DNA of 43,878 nucleotides, taken from Anaerotignum sp. (lineage in GTDB: Bacteria > Bacillota > Clostridia > Lachnospirales > Anaerotignaceae). The stretch is from NCBI RefSeq assembly GCF_030625865.1, contig NZ_DAOUQB010000026.1, positions 1 through 43,878 on the forward strand. The letters run 5' to 3'. Below are positions 7,975 through 16,277 of the stretch, piece by piece. Under the pieces are notes generated by a model. The model was given only the letters and a program-made list of their open reading frames with translations, was not told where the DNA came from and searched no databases. How positions within the stretch are numbered: position 1 is the first letter of the stretch; each line of letters starts with the position of its first letter. The position numbers were made by a program, and so were the translations under genes.

Positions 7975-8817
7975 GTGAAACAATTTCGAAATATGGCTGT
8001 GCCCTATATTGTTTGGATGGCAGCTATGATTGTGGTTCCCATGCTGCTCATTATCCTCTACGCCTTTACCAATAAAGGAAATGACGTAGCTACCATACGC
8101 TTTTCATTGGAAAACTTTGCACGTTTTTTCAGTGATACCGTATTTATGAGTGTTTTGAAACGCTCCTTATATATCGCCATTGTTACAACTATCATTTGCA
8201 TTTTAATGGGTTATCCCATTGCCTATGTAATTGCAAATCGCAGTGAAAAAAGCAAAATATTTTGGATCCTCCTAATTACATTGCCCACATGGATTAATAT
8301 GCTGGTACGCACCTATGCTTGGATGGGGATTTTGCAGGATGAAGGGGTAATCAATGGATTCCTGGGTCTTTTTGGAATTGGACCGATTACCATGATACAC
8401 ACAACCTTTGCCGTTGTTTTGGGTATGGTTTATAACTTTATTCCCTTTATGATTTTGCAAATTTATACCGCCCTTACAAAAATGGATAAAAGCTATCTTG
8501 AAGCCGCAAGTGACCTTGGAGCCAACCGTGTGCAGTCTTTCTTACGAATTACACTCCCCTTGTCTATCCCAGGAGTCATAAGCGGAATCACCTTGGTTTT
8601 TCTTCCTGCCGTGTCCAGCTTCTTTATTCCAAAGCTATTGGGGGGCGGACAATATGTGCTGATTGGTAATGTGATTGAAACAGAATTCTTAACCTCCGGA
8701 GATTGGAACTTCGGCAGTGCCATTTCTTTGGCAATGGCTGTCATTATTATGATATCCATGTATATTACCAAAAAAGTGGATAATGACCCAACAGCAAAAG
8801 GAAGGGGGAGTAACTGA
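7975..8817 (+). CDS. potB: Polyamine ABC transporter permease PotB
   Basis: A 280-aa inner-membrane permease with six predicted hydrophobic segments. The first is at about residues 11-30, and the segment YVLIGNVIETEFLTSGDWNFGSA is typical of PotB. The binding-protein-dependent permease loop is seen as EAASDLGANRVQSFLRITLPLSIPG (EAA motif), which docks on PotA. GTG at 7975 is chosen over TTG at 7972 because GGAGG at 7963-7967 is then 7 nt away. It starts 14 bases after potA and overlaps potC by one base, so the two permeases are translated together. Confidence 0.9.
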   Translation: MKQFRNMAVPYIVWMAAMIVVPMLLIILYAFTNKGNDVATIRFSLENFARFFSDTVFMSVLKRSLYIAIVTTIICILMGYPIAYVIANRSEKSKIFWILLITLPTWINMLVRTYAWMGILQDEGVINGFLGLFGIGPITMIHTTFAVVLGMVYNFIPFMILQIYTALTKMDKSYLEAASDLGANRVQSFLRITLPLSIPGVISGITLVFLPAVSSFFIPKLLGGGQYVLIGNVIETEFLTSGDWNFGSAISLAMAVIIMISMYITKKVDNDPTAKGRGSN

Positions 8818-9614
8818 TGAAAAAGGAAAAAAAGAGCTTACTTTCCAAGATTTTATTGGGATTGACCGCTACTTTCTTCTATGTACCCATTTTGTACATT
8901 ATTCTTTTTTCCTTCAATAGCTCCCGTTCTCTGACAAAATTTGAAGGATTTTCTCTGCGTTGGTATGAGAAAATGTTCGCAGACTCCACCATGATGGCGG
9001 CTGTGGCATATACCGTAATCATTGCAGTTTTAGCTACCATCATCTCCACAATTGTGGGGACATTAACAGCAATTGGACTTTCAAAATCCCGCAAGCTCAT
9101 ACGAGGTATGGTAGAACAGGTCAATAATTTACCCATCCTGAACCCGGAAATCGTCACGGGAATTGGATTGTTAATGTTTTTCAGCGCTTTAGGGGTAAAA
9201 AAGGGCTTCTTAACATTATTGCTTGCCCATGTTATGTTTTGTATCCCCTACGTAATATTAAGCGTTACGCCAAAACTCCGTTCCTTAGACCCTAATTTAG
9301 CAGATGCGGCATTAGATCTTGGTGCAACCCCTATGCAGGCACTTTGGAAGGTTATCGTTCCTCAAATTAGACCGGGAATCATTTCCGGCGCACTGATTGC
9401 TTTTACCATGTCCTTTGATGATTTTGTCATCTCCTATTTTGTAACAGGCAACGGTGTGAATAATATTTCTATTTTGGTTTATACCATGAGCAAGCGAGTA
9501 AATCCATCCATCAACGCATTAAGTACATTGGTTATCCTGTTGATTACGGTGGCTTTACTCATTGTAAATATTATCCCTATCATTAAAGAAAAGAAAGGAA
9601 GAAAACTGACATGA
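8817..9614 (+). CDS. potC: Polyamine ABC transporter permease PotC
   Basis: A 265-aa permease with six hydrophobic segments, paired with PotB in the membrane. The ATPase-docking EAA loop appears as DAALDLGATPMQALWKVIVPQIRPG, and the following segment IAFTMSFDDFVISYFVTGNG is characteristic of PotC. The start overlaps the potB stop by one base (TGATG) and the end overlaps the potD start (ATGA), which indicates translational coupling. GGGGGAG lies just upstream of the start. The C-terminal tail is short and lysine-rich, as expected for the cytoplasmic side. Confidence 0.9.
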   Translation: MKKEKKSLLSKILLGLTATFFYVPILYIILFSFNSSRSLTKFEGFSLRWYEKMFADSTMMAAVAYTVIIAVLATIISTIVGTLTAIGLSKSRKLIRGMVEQVNNLPILNPEIVTGIGLLMFFSALGVKKGFLTLLLAHVMFCIPYVILSVTPKLRSLDPNLADAALDLGATPMQALWKVIVPQIRPGIISGALIAFTMSFDDFVISYFVTGNGVNNISILVYTMSKRVNPSINALSTLVILLITVALLIVNIIPIIKEKKGRKLT

Positions 9615-10687
9615 AAAAAATGATTGCATTGGCTCTTGGTGCAGCATTATTGCTCTCCGGCTGCGGCGGCGGTTCCTCAACCTCCGATGCAGAAGAAAAA
9701 TATGGTTCCTCTACACTGAAGCTTTACAATTGGGGAGAATATATGGGGGAAAACCTCATCTCCAATTTTGAAGATGAATTTGGCGTAAAGGTGATCGTGG
9801 AATATTTTGATTCCAATGAAATGATGTATACAAAATTGCAGGCGGGTGACGCTTACGATGTGATTGTCCCCTCCGACTATATGATTGAACGATTAATTAA
9901 GGAAAATATGCTGCAAAAACTGGATTTGTCCTTGGTTCCCAATATATCCAATCTGGCAGAAGGGGTAAAGAATCTCCCTTATGATCCCGATAACACTTAT
10001 TCCGTGCCTTATTTCTGGGGCAACGTAGGGATTGTTTATAACCATAACAACGTGGACCCTGCCGAAGTAGAAAGATTAGGCTATGGTATTCTCCAAGATA
10101 CAGCCTATAAAGGTCGCATTTACGTATACGACTCGGAAAGAGACTCCTTTATGATGGCATTAAAGGCCTTGGGTTACTCCATGAATACGGAAAACGAAAG
10201 TGAAATTGAGGAGGCTTACCAGTGGCTGCTTCAAATGAACGACACTATGGACCCTGCTTATGTTACTGACGAAGTCATTGACGGTATGATTAACGGAAAT
10301 AAAGATATTGCAGTTGTTTACAGCGGTGATGCGGCAACCATTTTGGATGAAAACGAAGATATGAGCTTCTTCTTGCCAACGGAAGGTACCAACCTTTGGA
10401 GTGATTCCATGGTAATCCCTGCAAACGCAGAAAATCCTCTTTTGGCTCATGAGTTCATCAATTATGTATTAACCCATGATGCTTCCTATGATAACTCTGA
10501 AACGGTAGGCTATCCATCCTCCAATCAAGAGGTCTTGGATGAAATGTCCGCTCCCGAGGGAGTCTATGCTGAAAATGAAGCATATTTGCCCAGAACGGAT
10601 TATGAGAAGGATGAAGTTTTTGAGGATAACCCTGTTTTGAAACAAAAGTTGGCTGAGCTTTGGATTAAAGTAAAGGCTTCACACTAA
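9611..10687 (+). CDS. potD: Polyamine-binding lipoprotein PotD
   Basis: A 358-aa extracellular substrate-binding lipoprotein. The signal peptide ends in the lipobox LLSGC, with Cys18 as the lipidated residue, followed by a GGGSS linker. The mature part starts LKLYNWGEYMGENLISNFE, the hallmark of PotD/PotF proteins, and has SDYMIERLI and VPYFWGNVGIVYN, the latter lining the polyamine site in known structures. Spermidine or putrescine is the expected ligand; which one cannot be told. It ends the operon and is followed 10 bases later by a strong terminator. Confidence 0.9.
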   Translation: MKKMIALALGAALLLSGCGGGSSTSDAEEKYGSSTLKLYNWGEYMGENLISNFEDEFGVKVIVEYFDSNEMMYTKLQAGDAYDVIVPSDYMIERLIKENMLQKLDLSLVPNISNLAEGVKNLPYDPDNTYSVPYFWGNVGIVYNHNNVDPAEVERLGYGILQDTAYKGRIYVYDSERDSFMMALKALGYSMNTENESEIEEAYQWLLQMNDTMDPAYVTDEVIDGMINGNKDIAVVYSGDAATILDENEDMSFFLPTEGTNLWSDSMVIPANAENPLLAHEFINYVLTHDASYDNSETVGYPSSNQEVLDEMSAPEGVYAENEAYLPRTDYEKDEVFEDNPVLKQKLAELWIKVKASH

Positions 10688-10697
10688 AATATATCAA

Positions 10698-10749
10698 AAA
10701 AAGCCCGTATTGCAAGGATTGAAACAAAATCCTATGCAATCGGGCTTTT
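10698..10749 (+). terminator. Terminator of the pot operon
   Basis: AGCCCGTATTGCAAGGATT pairs with AATCCTATGCAATCGGGCT, followed by TTTTGG. Its A7-flanked left arm is an exact reverse copy of the right arm of the terminator at 26829-26890, and it resembles the one at 23233-23281. Confidence 0.85.
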
Positions 10750-10865
10750 GGTATATCAAATCTTCTTATACTCATTTTATTGCTTCATGTATTAAAATAA
10801 AAATCTATAATAGCTTAAATTCCTATTTATCCTGATAAAAGTTTTTTTAAATTCCTATTAACTTT

Positions 10866-11294
10866 TTACTGCTTAGGTACCGTAATCCAAATAGCCTCTT
10901 GACTTTCTTTCTTGAAAAGCATATTCACACCATTTATTTTAATATCAAAAGAAAAATCCTCCATTACTGTTATCTCTTGCCGTTCAATCAGACTTCCTTC
11001 CAAAGAATAAACACCCTCCTTCACCTTTTCAAAGGTACCAATATCCTCAATATTGTTTATGCCATCTACATAATGAAATTCATCCTTTCCATCAAAAGCA
11101 AATGTCAAAGAAATTTTAGAATCATCCTCATGGTTATAAGAACCGACCAAATCAGCAGTCATGGCTGGCGGGGGTAATGTGTTCAAATAACCAAACGGGT
11201 TTTGTACATTATTTACATCGAAAAAAACACCTATGGCGAGGCATGTCAATACAAAAATCAAACTTGTTTTTCCTGAGTTCTTTTTCATGATCAT
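10866..11294 (-). CDS. Membrane-anchored protein of unknown function
   Basis: A 142-aa protein not recognised. It has a lysine start, one hydrophobic segment at about residues 12-27 (signal anchor or signal peptide), and an extracellular part with alternating beta-like strands (ADLVGSYNHEDDSKISLTFAFDG, then YSLEGSLIERQEITV) suggestive of a small beta sandwich or lipocalin-like fold. ATG 11294 and ATG 11288 are both possible; AAGG lies a few bases upstream of the first. It is the last of three leftward genes for exported or anchored proteins, and the local DNA is more AT-rich than the flanking pot operon. Confidence 0.6.
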   Translation of the reverse strand: MIMKKNSGKTSLIFVLTCLAIGVFFDVNNVQNPFGYLNTLPPPAMTADLVGSYNHEDDSKISLTFAFDGKDEFHYVDGINNIEDIGTFEKVKEGVYSLEGSLIERQEITVMEDFSFDIKINGVNMLFKKESQEAIWITVPKQ

Positions 11295-11395
11295 TCCAAC
11301 CTTTTTGCATCATATTTTTATATACAATGGTGCAATATAACCCTCTTCATGAACATTGAAGTATCTCAATCACTCAATAATACACTGGCTTTCGT

Positions 11396-12259
11396 TTATT
11401 GACTTAAATGCATCTGCTCTAAATCATCTTCACTTATCATCAATCCACTTATATAATAATTCAAATCCAATCTGTGTTGCTCCCCATTTAAAGAATGATA
11501 AACCAGTGACGGAGAAAAATAGAAAACATCATAGTCCGACAAATTCGCAGGGTCAAAACATACAGTTACTTCCACATCTTTTTCCTTTTCCTTTAACACA
11601 AAGCTAAAGTTAGGTGCTTTCGTTTCAATTACATTTTCATCCCTGCCTACAAGAATTTTGGATATATGGTTCTCAAACCGTCTCGTATCAATGGAATCAA
11701 CTTCTAGTGTTTCTTCTCCCTTATTGTCTAACACAACATAATAATCTTCTAGTCCTCTTCCCAAACATATAGCGGATGTTGATCTTACGTCTAATTCCCC
11801 ACTATTTACAAATTCTGTGGGTATAAAAAAAAGTGATCCTATCTCATAAGGATTCTTTCCAAAAAATATTTTTTTTGCTTCAAACTCATTCATACTATCA
11901 CTATTATTTATATTAAATATAATATTAAGTGTTAGATATTTTACATTTTTATCTTTTGTCTTTCCCCCAACAAATTTATAATCTTTTATCAATATTGCAT
12001 CGTTATCAAATTTTAGTTCTCCGCTATCATTTAACTGTTCAATGATTTTATTGATATTATTTAATTTTGTCCTTACTACCAAGCCTAACGTTAAGTAATT
12101 TTCATCATTAACATCACAACTTATGTCCCCAAAACAACTTAAAAACTCCACTTCATATAAATCAAGTTCTTTTTCCATCTGTTTATAAGACACAAACCGA
12201 TATCCTGCTAAAAAAATTGCCGCAATTAATATAATAATACTTATTTTTTTTATATTCAT
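11396..12259 (-). CDS. Membrane-anchored protein of unknown function, 287 aa
   Basis: Not recognised. The N-terminus has MNIKK followed by a single hydrophobic segment (residues about 6-22); no cysteine lipobox is present, so it is a signal anchor or an uncleaved signal. The rest is acidic and likely extracytoplasmic, with paired beta-strand-rich sections, two close cysteines (FLSCFGDISCD, about residues 41-49) that could form a disulfide, and two more further on (about 164 and 251). GGAGG is 5 nt before the ATG. An unusual perfect 13-bp inverted repeat lies in its upstream region. Codon use is markedly AT-rich, unlike the flanking operons, which is compatible with transfer. Confidence 0.6.
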   Translation of the reverse strand: MNIKKISIIILIAAIFLAGYRFVSYKQMEKELDLYEVEFLSCFGDISCDVNDENYLTLGLVVRTKLNNINKIIEQLNDSGELKFDNDAILIKDYKFVGGKTKDKNVKYLTLNIIFNINNSDSMNEFEAKKIFFGKNPYEIGSLFFIPTEFVNSGELDVRSTSAICLGRGLEDYYVVLDNKGEETLEVDSIDTRRFENHISKILVGRDENVIETKAPNFSFVLKEKEKDVEVTVCFDPANLSDYDVFYFSPSLVYHSLNGEQHRLDLNYYISGLMISEDDLEQMHLSQ

Positions 12260-12289
12260 TTCGTCCTCCGATATGAATTATATGTAGTG

Positions 12290-12333
12290 AAAGTAAACTA
12301 CAAGCATTCATTTTTATACCTGTAGTTTACTTT
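12290..12333. repeat. Perfect 13-bp inverted repeat upstream of the 287-aa gene
   Basis: AAAGTAAACTACA at 12290-12302 and TGTAGTTTACTTT at 12321-12333, with an 18-base loop. There is no T-run on either side long enough for a typical terminator, so it may be an operator, a weak terminator of the upstream gene or an RNA structure in the leader. The rest of the gap to 12570 holds only a small TGCCA-CTT-TGGCA hairpin right after the next gene (12548-12562). Confidence 0.55.
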
Positions 12334-12570
12334 ATTGGTTCATAAAATGATTATCCGATATCAAGACAAAGGCAAATCTATCAGATTACTTGCATAGTTT
12401 GCTTATTAAAAGCATTTTACTCTAAATCATCCCAGAAATAATTTATTTTATCACATTTTAAGTCATTGTAAAGAACTATGCACATTCAAATTCCCTATTA
12501 AAATAATTAGATTAAAACGCTAGTATTTCCAATAAATAAGAGACTTAGTGCCAAAGTGGCATCCGCCCGC

Positions 12571-13185
12571 TTATTCATAATCCTCTTCATAAGCAACCTG
12601 TATATAAATAGATTTTGGTTCATACACTTTTCCACTATCAATAAACTTTTCTGAAGTTTGTTGAATTCCGTTACTCCTGTATGAGTATAAATCTGCTGAA
12701 TAAATTTTATATTTTGTGAACTTAGCTAATTTACTATTTTTTGAAGAATTCGCAGGAACATATGTAGTTACATCATAACTAATAGTCTTACTATTTGTAA
12801 ATTCTCCACTTGCAGTAATACCATTTTTAAATGTTCTCCCTAAACTAACAGTTAAGCCTGAAGTATAACTTTTTCCTTCATCAATAGTATACTGACTTGC
12901 TGGAGCCCACGCACCGGTCAAAAATGAAGTTAATTTTTTTATAGTACCTTCATAATCTTTGTTTTTTACTGTATAATAAGTTTGAAAAGGATTGGCTCGT
13001 GTTACAATTTCAATATCTTTTGTATCGTAAATAATATTTCCGTATTCATCATATTCATTCCCATCAACAACTATATTTTCTACAAAATCCTTTTTGTCAG
13101 ATGCATATACATTCGTAAAACCAAAGGAAGATACTACAAGTGTTAAACATAAAATCGATGATAAAAATTTTTCTACTTTTTTCAT
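12571..13185 (-). CDS. Secreted protein of unknown function, 204 aa
   Basis: Not recognised. It has a clear signal peptide: MKKVEK, a hydrophobic core SSILCLTLVVSSFGF, then a likely cleavage after VYA (about residue 28). The mature acidic protein shows alternating polar/hydrophobic strands and many Tyr, Ser and Thr residues; the section SLGRTFKNGITASGEFTNSKTISYDV (about 114-139) looks like amphipathic beta hairpins as in secreted beta-rich or pore-forming-type proteins, but no family can be named. GGAGGG lies 7 nt before the ATG. A consensus promoter sits about 320 bases upstream with a 16-codon ORF in between, so it may be the second gene of a small transcript. Confidence 0.6.
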   Translation of the reverse strand: MKKVEKFLSSILCLTLVVSSFGFTNVYASDKKDFVENIVVDGNEYDEYGNIIYDTKDIEIVTRANPFQTYYTVKNKDYEGTIKKLTSFLTGAWAPASQYTIDEGKSYTSGLTVSLGRTFKNGITASGEFTNSKTISYDVTTYVPANSSKNSKLAKFTKYKIYSADLYSYRSNGIQQTSEKFIDSGKVYEPKSIYIQVAYEEDYE

Positions 13186-13323
13186 AAAAATACCCTCCAG
13201 TAATAATTTTAATTATTTTTCACTAGAGATTATAATTAAAAATCCTTTTCGTCTCAATTATAATAATTCCATAAAATACCTTGTTATGAACCAGAATTTG
13301 TGTTGTACGCACACTTTAAATTT

Positions 13324-13374
13324 TCATTCGAGGTATTTTTCATCCTCCTTTCTTATTTTTGTTATAACTTCCAT
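13324..13374 (-). CDS. Possible 16-aa peptide ORF ahead of the secreted protein
   Basis: The ATG at 13374 is preceded by AAAGGAGG at an ideal 7-nt spacing and opens a 16-codon frame MEVITKIRKEDEKYLE ending TGA. The peptide is charged, with no signal sequence. A second AAGGAGG lies within it, with an immediately adjacent ATG starting another short frame. The strong RBS and its location between a consensus promoter (13506-13534) and the secreted protein suggest a translated leader or coupling ORF; a remnant of a longer gene is equally possible. Confidence 0.35.
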   Translation of the reverse strand: MEVITKIRKEDEKYLE

Positions 13375-13505
13375 ATAGCCGCCTCCTTTCAAACTTGTTA
13401 AATTAATAAAAATCACTGAAAACAAACTTTATGTATTAATATCCAGCCTTTTATCCTTTTTTGCATTAAAACATAATCTTTGCACTAAGTATTGTTGTAG
13501 TTGAT

Positions 13506-13534
13506 ATGATACTACACTTGTACCCACCTGTCAA
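13506..13534 (-). promoter_or_regulatory. Promoter for the 16-aa ORF and secreted protein, with dyad at the -10
   Basis: Minus strand TTGACA (13529-13534), 17 nt, TATCAT (13506-13511). A perfect 6-bp inverted repeat TGTAGT-9 nt-ACTACA (13496-13516) covers the -10 region and may be a repressor site. Confidence 0.55.
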
Positions 13535-13636
13535 TATATGTAAAATTTTTTTCGCTACATTTTTGTGGCGATTTTTATTTTTCTTTTCAGGAATGAAAAT
13601 TACCTATTATTTTTTATGCTAATCCATGTGATTTTT

Positions 13637-13665
13637 TTGACACTATCCATACAAGGAAGTATAAT
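13637..13665 (+). promoter_or_regulatory. Consensus promoter of the LRR/VWA/MoxR operon
   Basis: TTGACA (13637-13642), 17-nt spacer, TATAAT (13660-13665), both boxes fully consensus, 35 bases before the ATG of the leucine-rich-repeat gene. Such a match predicts strong vegetative expression unless repressed. Confidence 0.8.
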
Positions 13666-13699
13666 GGGAAAATAGATTAAATTTGAAGAGGACATCACT

Positions 13700-14881
13700 A
13701 TGAAACCAACAAAAAAGGTTGTATTATTTTATAAAGCTTCTGAGGATGGTATCACCATTTTAGGAGTGAAAGGCAGAGCAAGCCGACTCCATATTCCCGA
13801 AACCATAGACGGCAAACCCGTAACCGCCATTGGTAATTTTGCTTTTGCCATAGAAACGGAACAGCCTCTAGCTGAGGAGGAAAGCCTAGGGGAACTATCA
13901 TTTTGCCAAACCTCAGAAGAGCGAACTGCTACTCCTTTGGAGGATGAGGGAGATGCTATCGTGGGCATCATCCTCCCCGATACCATTCGCCGCATTGGCG
14001 CCTATGCATTTTATGGCTGTAGTGCTTTGCGTACCGTTCCTTTACCTGATACACTGGAGAAAATTGCGCCCTATACTTTTTCCGGCTGTTTTACTTTAGA
14101 GTCGCTAACCCTACCGGAAACCATACAGGAAATCGACGGCTACGCCTTTTATGACTGCCGCTGTCTGAAAGCCCTTCCTATTCCGGAAAAAGTTTCTTCC
14201 ATCGGACGTTACGCTTTTTATAACTGTAGGGCACTTACTAAAATTAATATTCCAAAAAACACCATTCATCTGGAAACAGGCTTGTTTTTGAATTGCGACT
14301 GCCTTTATGAAATTCATTTCGGCGCGTGCAAGCATATTTCCGACTTAATCGCTGTTTTAAATCATGAACTGTTACTAACCATAGATTTTCCCGATGCCAG
14401 AGTAAAGCTTTTGATTCCCGATTTCCAGTATGAATATATCGAAGATACCCCTGCAAGACAATTCCATCAGATCAATTACGGTACAGGCCATCTGTTCCGT
14501 CAGTGCATCCGCAATTCGGATATTGATTTTCGCAGATACGACGAATTGTTTTATTTGACAAAGCGGGAGGATGCGGCGGTTTTAGTACTTCTTTTGGCAG
14601 TTTACCGCCTTTCCTATCCCTACCGCTTGCAGGAAAACCGCAGAGAAACCTATCTTTCCTATGTGCGAGAGCATTTGCTTTTTGCGGCAGAGTATTATAT
14701 GGAGCACAATGATTTGGAGGTTCTTCGCCAATTTTCAATATGGGAGCTCTTCACGCCTGAATCCCTACCCCAAATTATTGAATTGGCGCAGAAAAAAGGA
14801 AAAACAGAAATACTCAGTTTTCTTATGGATTATCAGCATAAAAATGCTGTATCGGGAAAGAAAAAAAGTTTTGATTTGTAA
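13700..14881 (+). CDS. BspA-type leucine-rich-repeat protein (cytoplasmic)
   Basis: A 393-aa protein with LRR_5 (BspA/Treponema type) repeats. At least four clear units follow the pattern (I)LPDTIRRIGAYAFYGCSAL at about residues 89-110, 112-133, 135-156 and 158-179, with degenerate units at about 28-50 and 181-200. An acidic, low-complexity insertion (about 52-86) splits the first units. The C-terminal 170 residues are helical and not recognised, ending in a lysine-rich tail. There is no signal peptide or anchor, so unlike most BspA-like proteins it probably stays in the cytoplasm. It is the first gene of the operon; the VWA-like gene starts 11 bases after its stop. It could be the adaptor or client that the downstream MoxR ATPase and VWA protein act on. 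Confidence 0.8.
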   Translation: MKPTKKVVLFYKASEDGITILGVKGRASRLHIPETIDGKPVTAIGNFAFAIETEQPLAEEESLGELSFCQTSEERTATPLEDEGDAIVGIILPDTIRRIGAYAFYGCSALRTVPLPDTLEKIAPYTFSGCFTLESLTLPETIQEIDGYAFYDCRCLKALPIPEKVSSIGRYAFYNCRALTKINIPKNTIHLETGLFLNCDCLYEIHFGACKHISDLIAVLNHELLLTIDFPDARVKLLIPDFQYEYIEDTPARQFHQINYGTGHLFRQCIRNSDIDFRRYDELFYLTKREDAAVLVLLLAVYRLSYPYRLQENRRETYLSYVREHLLFAAEYYMEHNDLEVLRQFSIWELFTPESLPQIIELAQKKGKTEILSFLMDYQHKNAVSGKKKSFDL

Positions 14882-14892
14882 AGGAGGGTATT

Positions 14893-16275
14893 ATGAACGA
14901 AAATCATCAACGTCTGATACAAATCGGCAATGCAATTTTAAATTCTTCTCGCAATGAATTATATTTATCTTTACGATTTTTGGATCTTGCTTTAAGCGGT
15001 CTAAATTATCAAATGAACCTTTCGTCCCTCTATGTAGGGACAGACGGCGAAAAAGTTTTGTTTAACCCCCGCTATTTGGTAGAACGGTATCAATCCGATC
15101 CCGTTTTGGTAAACCGTCTTTATTTGCATATGCTTTTACATTGTATCTTCCGCCACCCCTTTCACACAGGAGAACGGGACCAAGCCCTTTGGGGCCTTGC
15201 CTGCGATATCGCAGTAGAATCCATTATTGACACACTGCCTGTGAAGGCCACCCATTTGGTGGTTTCCGACCTTAGAAATGAAATGTACGATGAACTAAAA
15301 AAAGATCTAAAGGTACTCTCTGCCGAGGGTGTTTATCGAAAGCTTTCCCAACGAAAATTTACGGATAAAGAATTTGGGAAGCTTCAACTTGCATTTTGGG
15401 TGGACGACCATGTTTTTTGGGAACAAAAAAAGGAAGACAAACAAAATCAGGACAATGATAACCAAAATGACAACCCATCCGATCAAAACGACCAATCAGA
15501 ACAATCTCAGGAAAAACAAAAACAATTGGAAGAAAAATGGCAGCAAATCGGGGAAAAAACAGAAACCAATTTAGAAACTTTCTCCAAAGACATGGGGGAA
15601 AATGCGGGAGACCTATTGCAGGTTTTGAAAATAGAAAATCGAGAGAAGTATGACTACCGTCGTTTTCTTGAAAAATTTGTAACTCTCAAAGAGGACTTGC
15701 GGGTAGATGATGATTCCTACGATTATATTTTTTACACTTATGGGCTATCTCTCTACGGAAATCTTCCTTTAATTGAGTCTTTGGAATATAAAGAAGTAAA
15801 AAAAATAGAAGAATTGGTTATCGCCATTGACACCTCTGAATCCTGTGAAGGGGAAACCGTTCGCCGCTTTTTGGAGGAAACCTACGCTATTTTAAAGAGC
15901 AGTGAATCCTTTTTTCACAAAATGAATATTCACATCCTGCAATGTGATGCAAAAATACAACAAGATACCATCATCACCTCTCAAGAGGAATTGGAAAACT
16001 ATATGGAAAACTTTCGCCTCATGGGGAGCGGCGGCACAGATTTTCGCCCGGTGTTTGAATATGTGAATCAACTCATCGGGGAAAAAACCTTTCAAAACCT
16101 GAAGGGGCTGATTTATTTTACCGATGGTTATGGCACCTTTCCCCGTCGCAGACCTTCCTATGATACAGCCTTTGTATTTTTCCACGAAGAATATTTGGAT
16201 CTGAATGTACCATCTTGGGCAATAAAGGTTGTTCTTGGACCTGAGGATCTTTCCATTTACGATAAGGAGAAATGA
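14893..16275 (+). CDS. DUF2201/VWA-like metallopeptidase-fold protein
   Basis: A 460-aa partner of MoxR ATPases. The N-terminal domain (about 1-175) is the DUF2201 putative metallopeptidase type, with a helix carrying His79-x3-His83 (YLHMLLHCIFRHPF) and a later acidic WGLACDIAVE. The usual zincin glutamate after the first His is replaced by Met80, so activity is doubtful. A glutamine/asparagine-rich acidic linker spans about 176-216. The C-terminal VWA-like domain (about 305-450) has a good MIDAS: DTSES at 313-317, Thr382 in SGGTDFRP and Asp411 in YFTDGYG. AGGAGG precedes the ATG, and the stop overlaps or abuts the moxR start. The pairing follows the RavA-ViaA and MoxR-VWA pattern of chaperone-like metal-binding systems; the target is unknown. 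Confidence 0.82.
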   Translation: MNENHQRLIQIGNAILNSSRNELYLSLRFLDLALSGLNYQMNLSSLYVGTDGEKVLFNPRYLVERYQSDPVLVNRLYLHMLLHCIFRHPFHTGERDQALWGLACDIAVESIIDTLPVKATHLVVSDLRNEMYDELKKDLKVLSAEGVYRKLSQRKFTDKEFGKLQLAFWVDDHVFWEQKKEDKQNQDNDNQNDNPSDQNDQSEQSQEKQKQLEEKWQQIGEKTETNLETFSKDMGENAGDLLQVLKIENREKYDYRRFLEKFVTLKEDLRVDDDSYDYIFYTYGLSLYGNLPLIESLEYKEVKKIEELVIAIDTSESCEGETVRRFLEETYAILKSSESFFHKMNIHILQCDAKIQQDTIITSQEELENYMENFRLMGSGGTDFRPVFEYVNQLIGEKTFQNLKGLIYFTDGYGTFPRRRPSYDTAFVFFHEEYLDLNVPSWAIKVVLGPEDLSIYDKEK

Positions 16276-16277
16276 AT

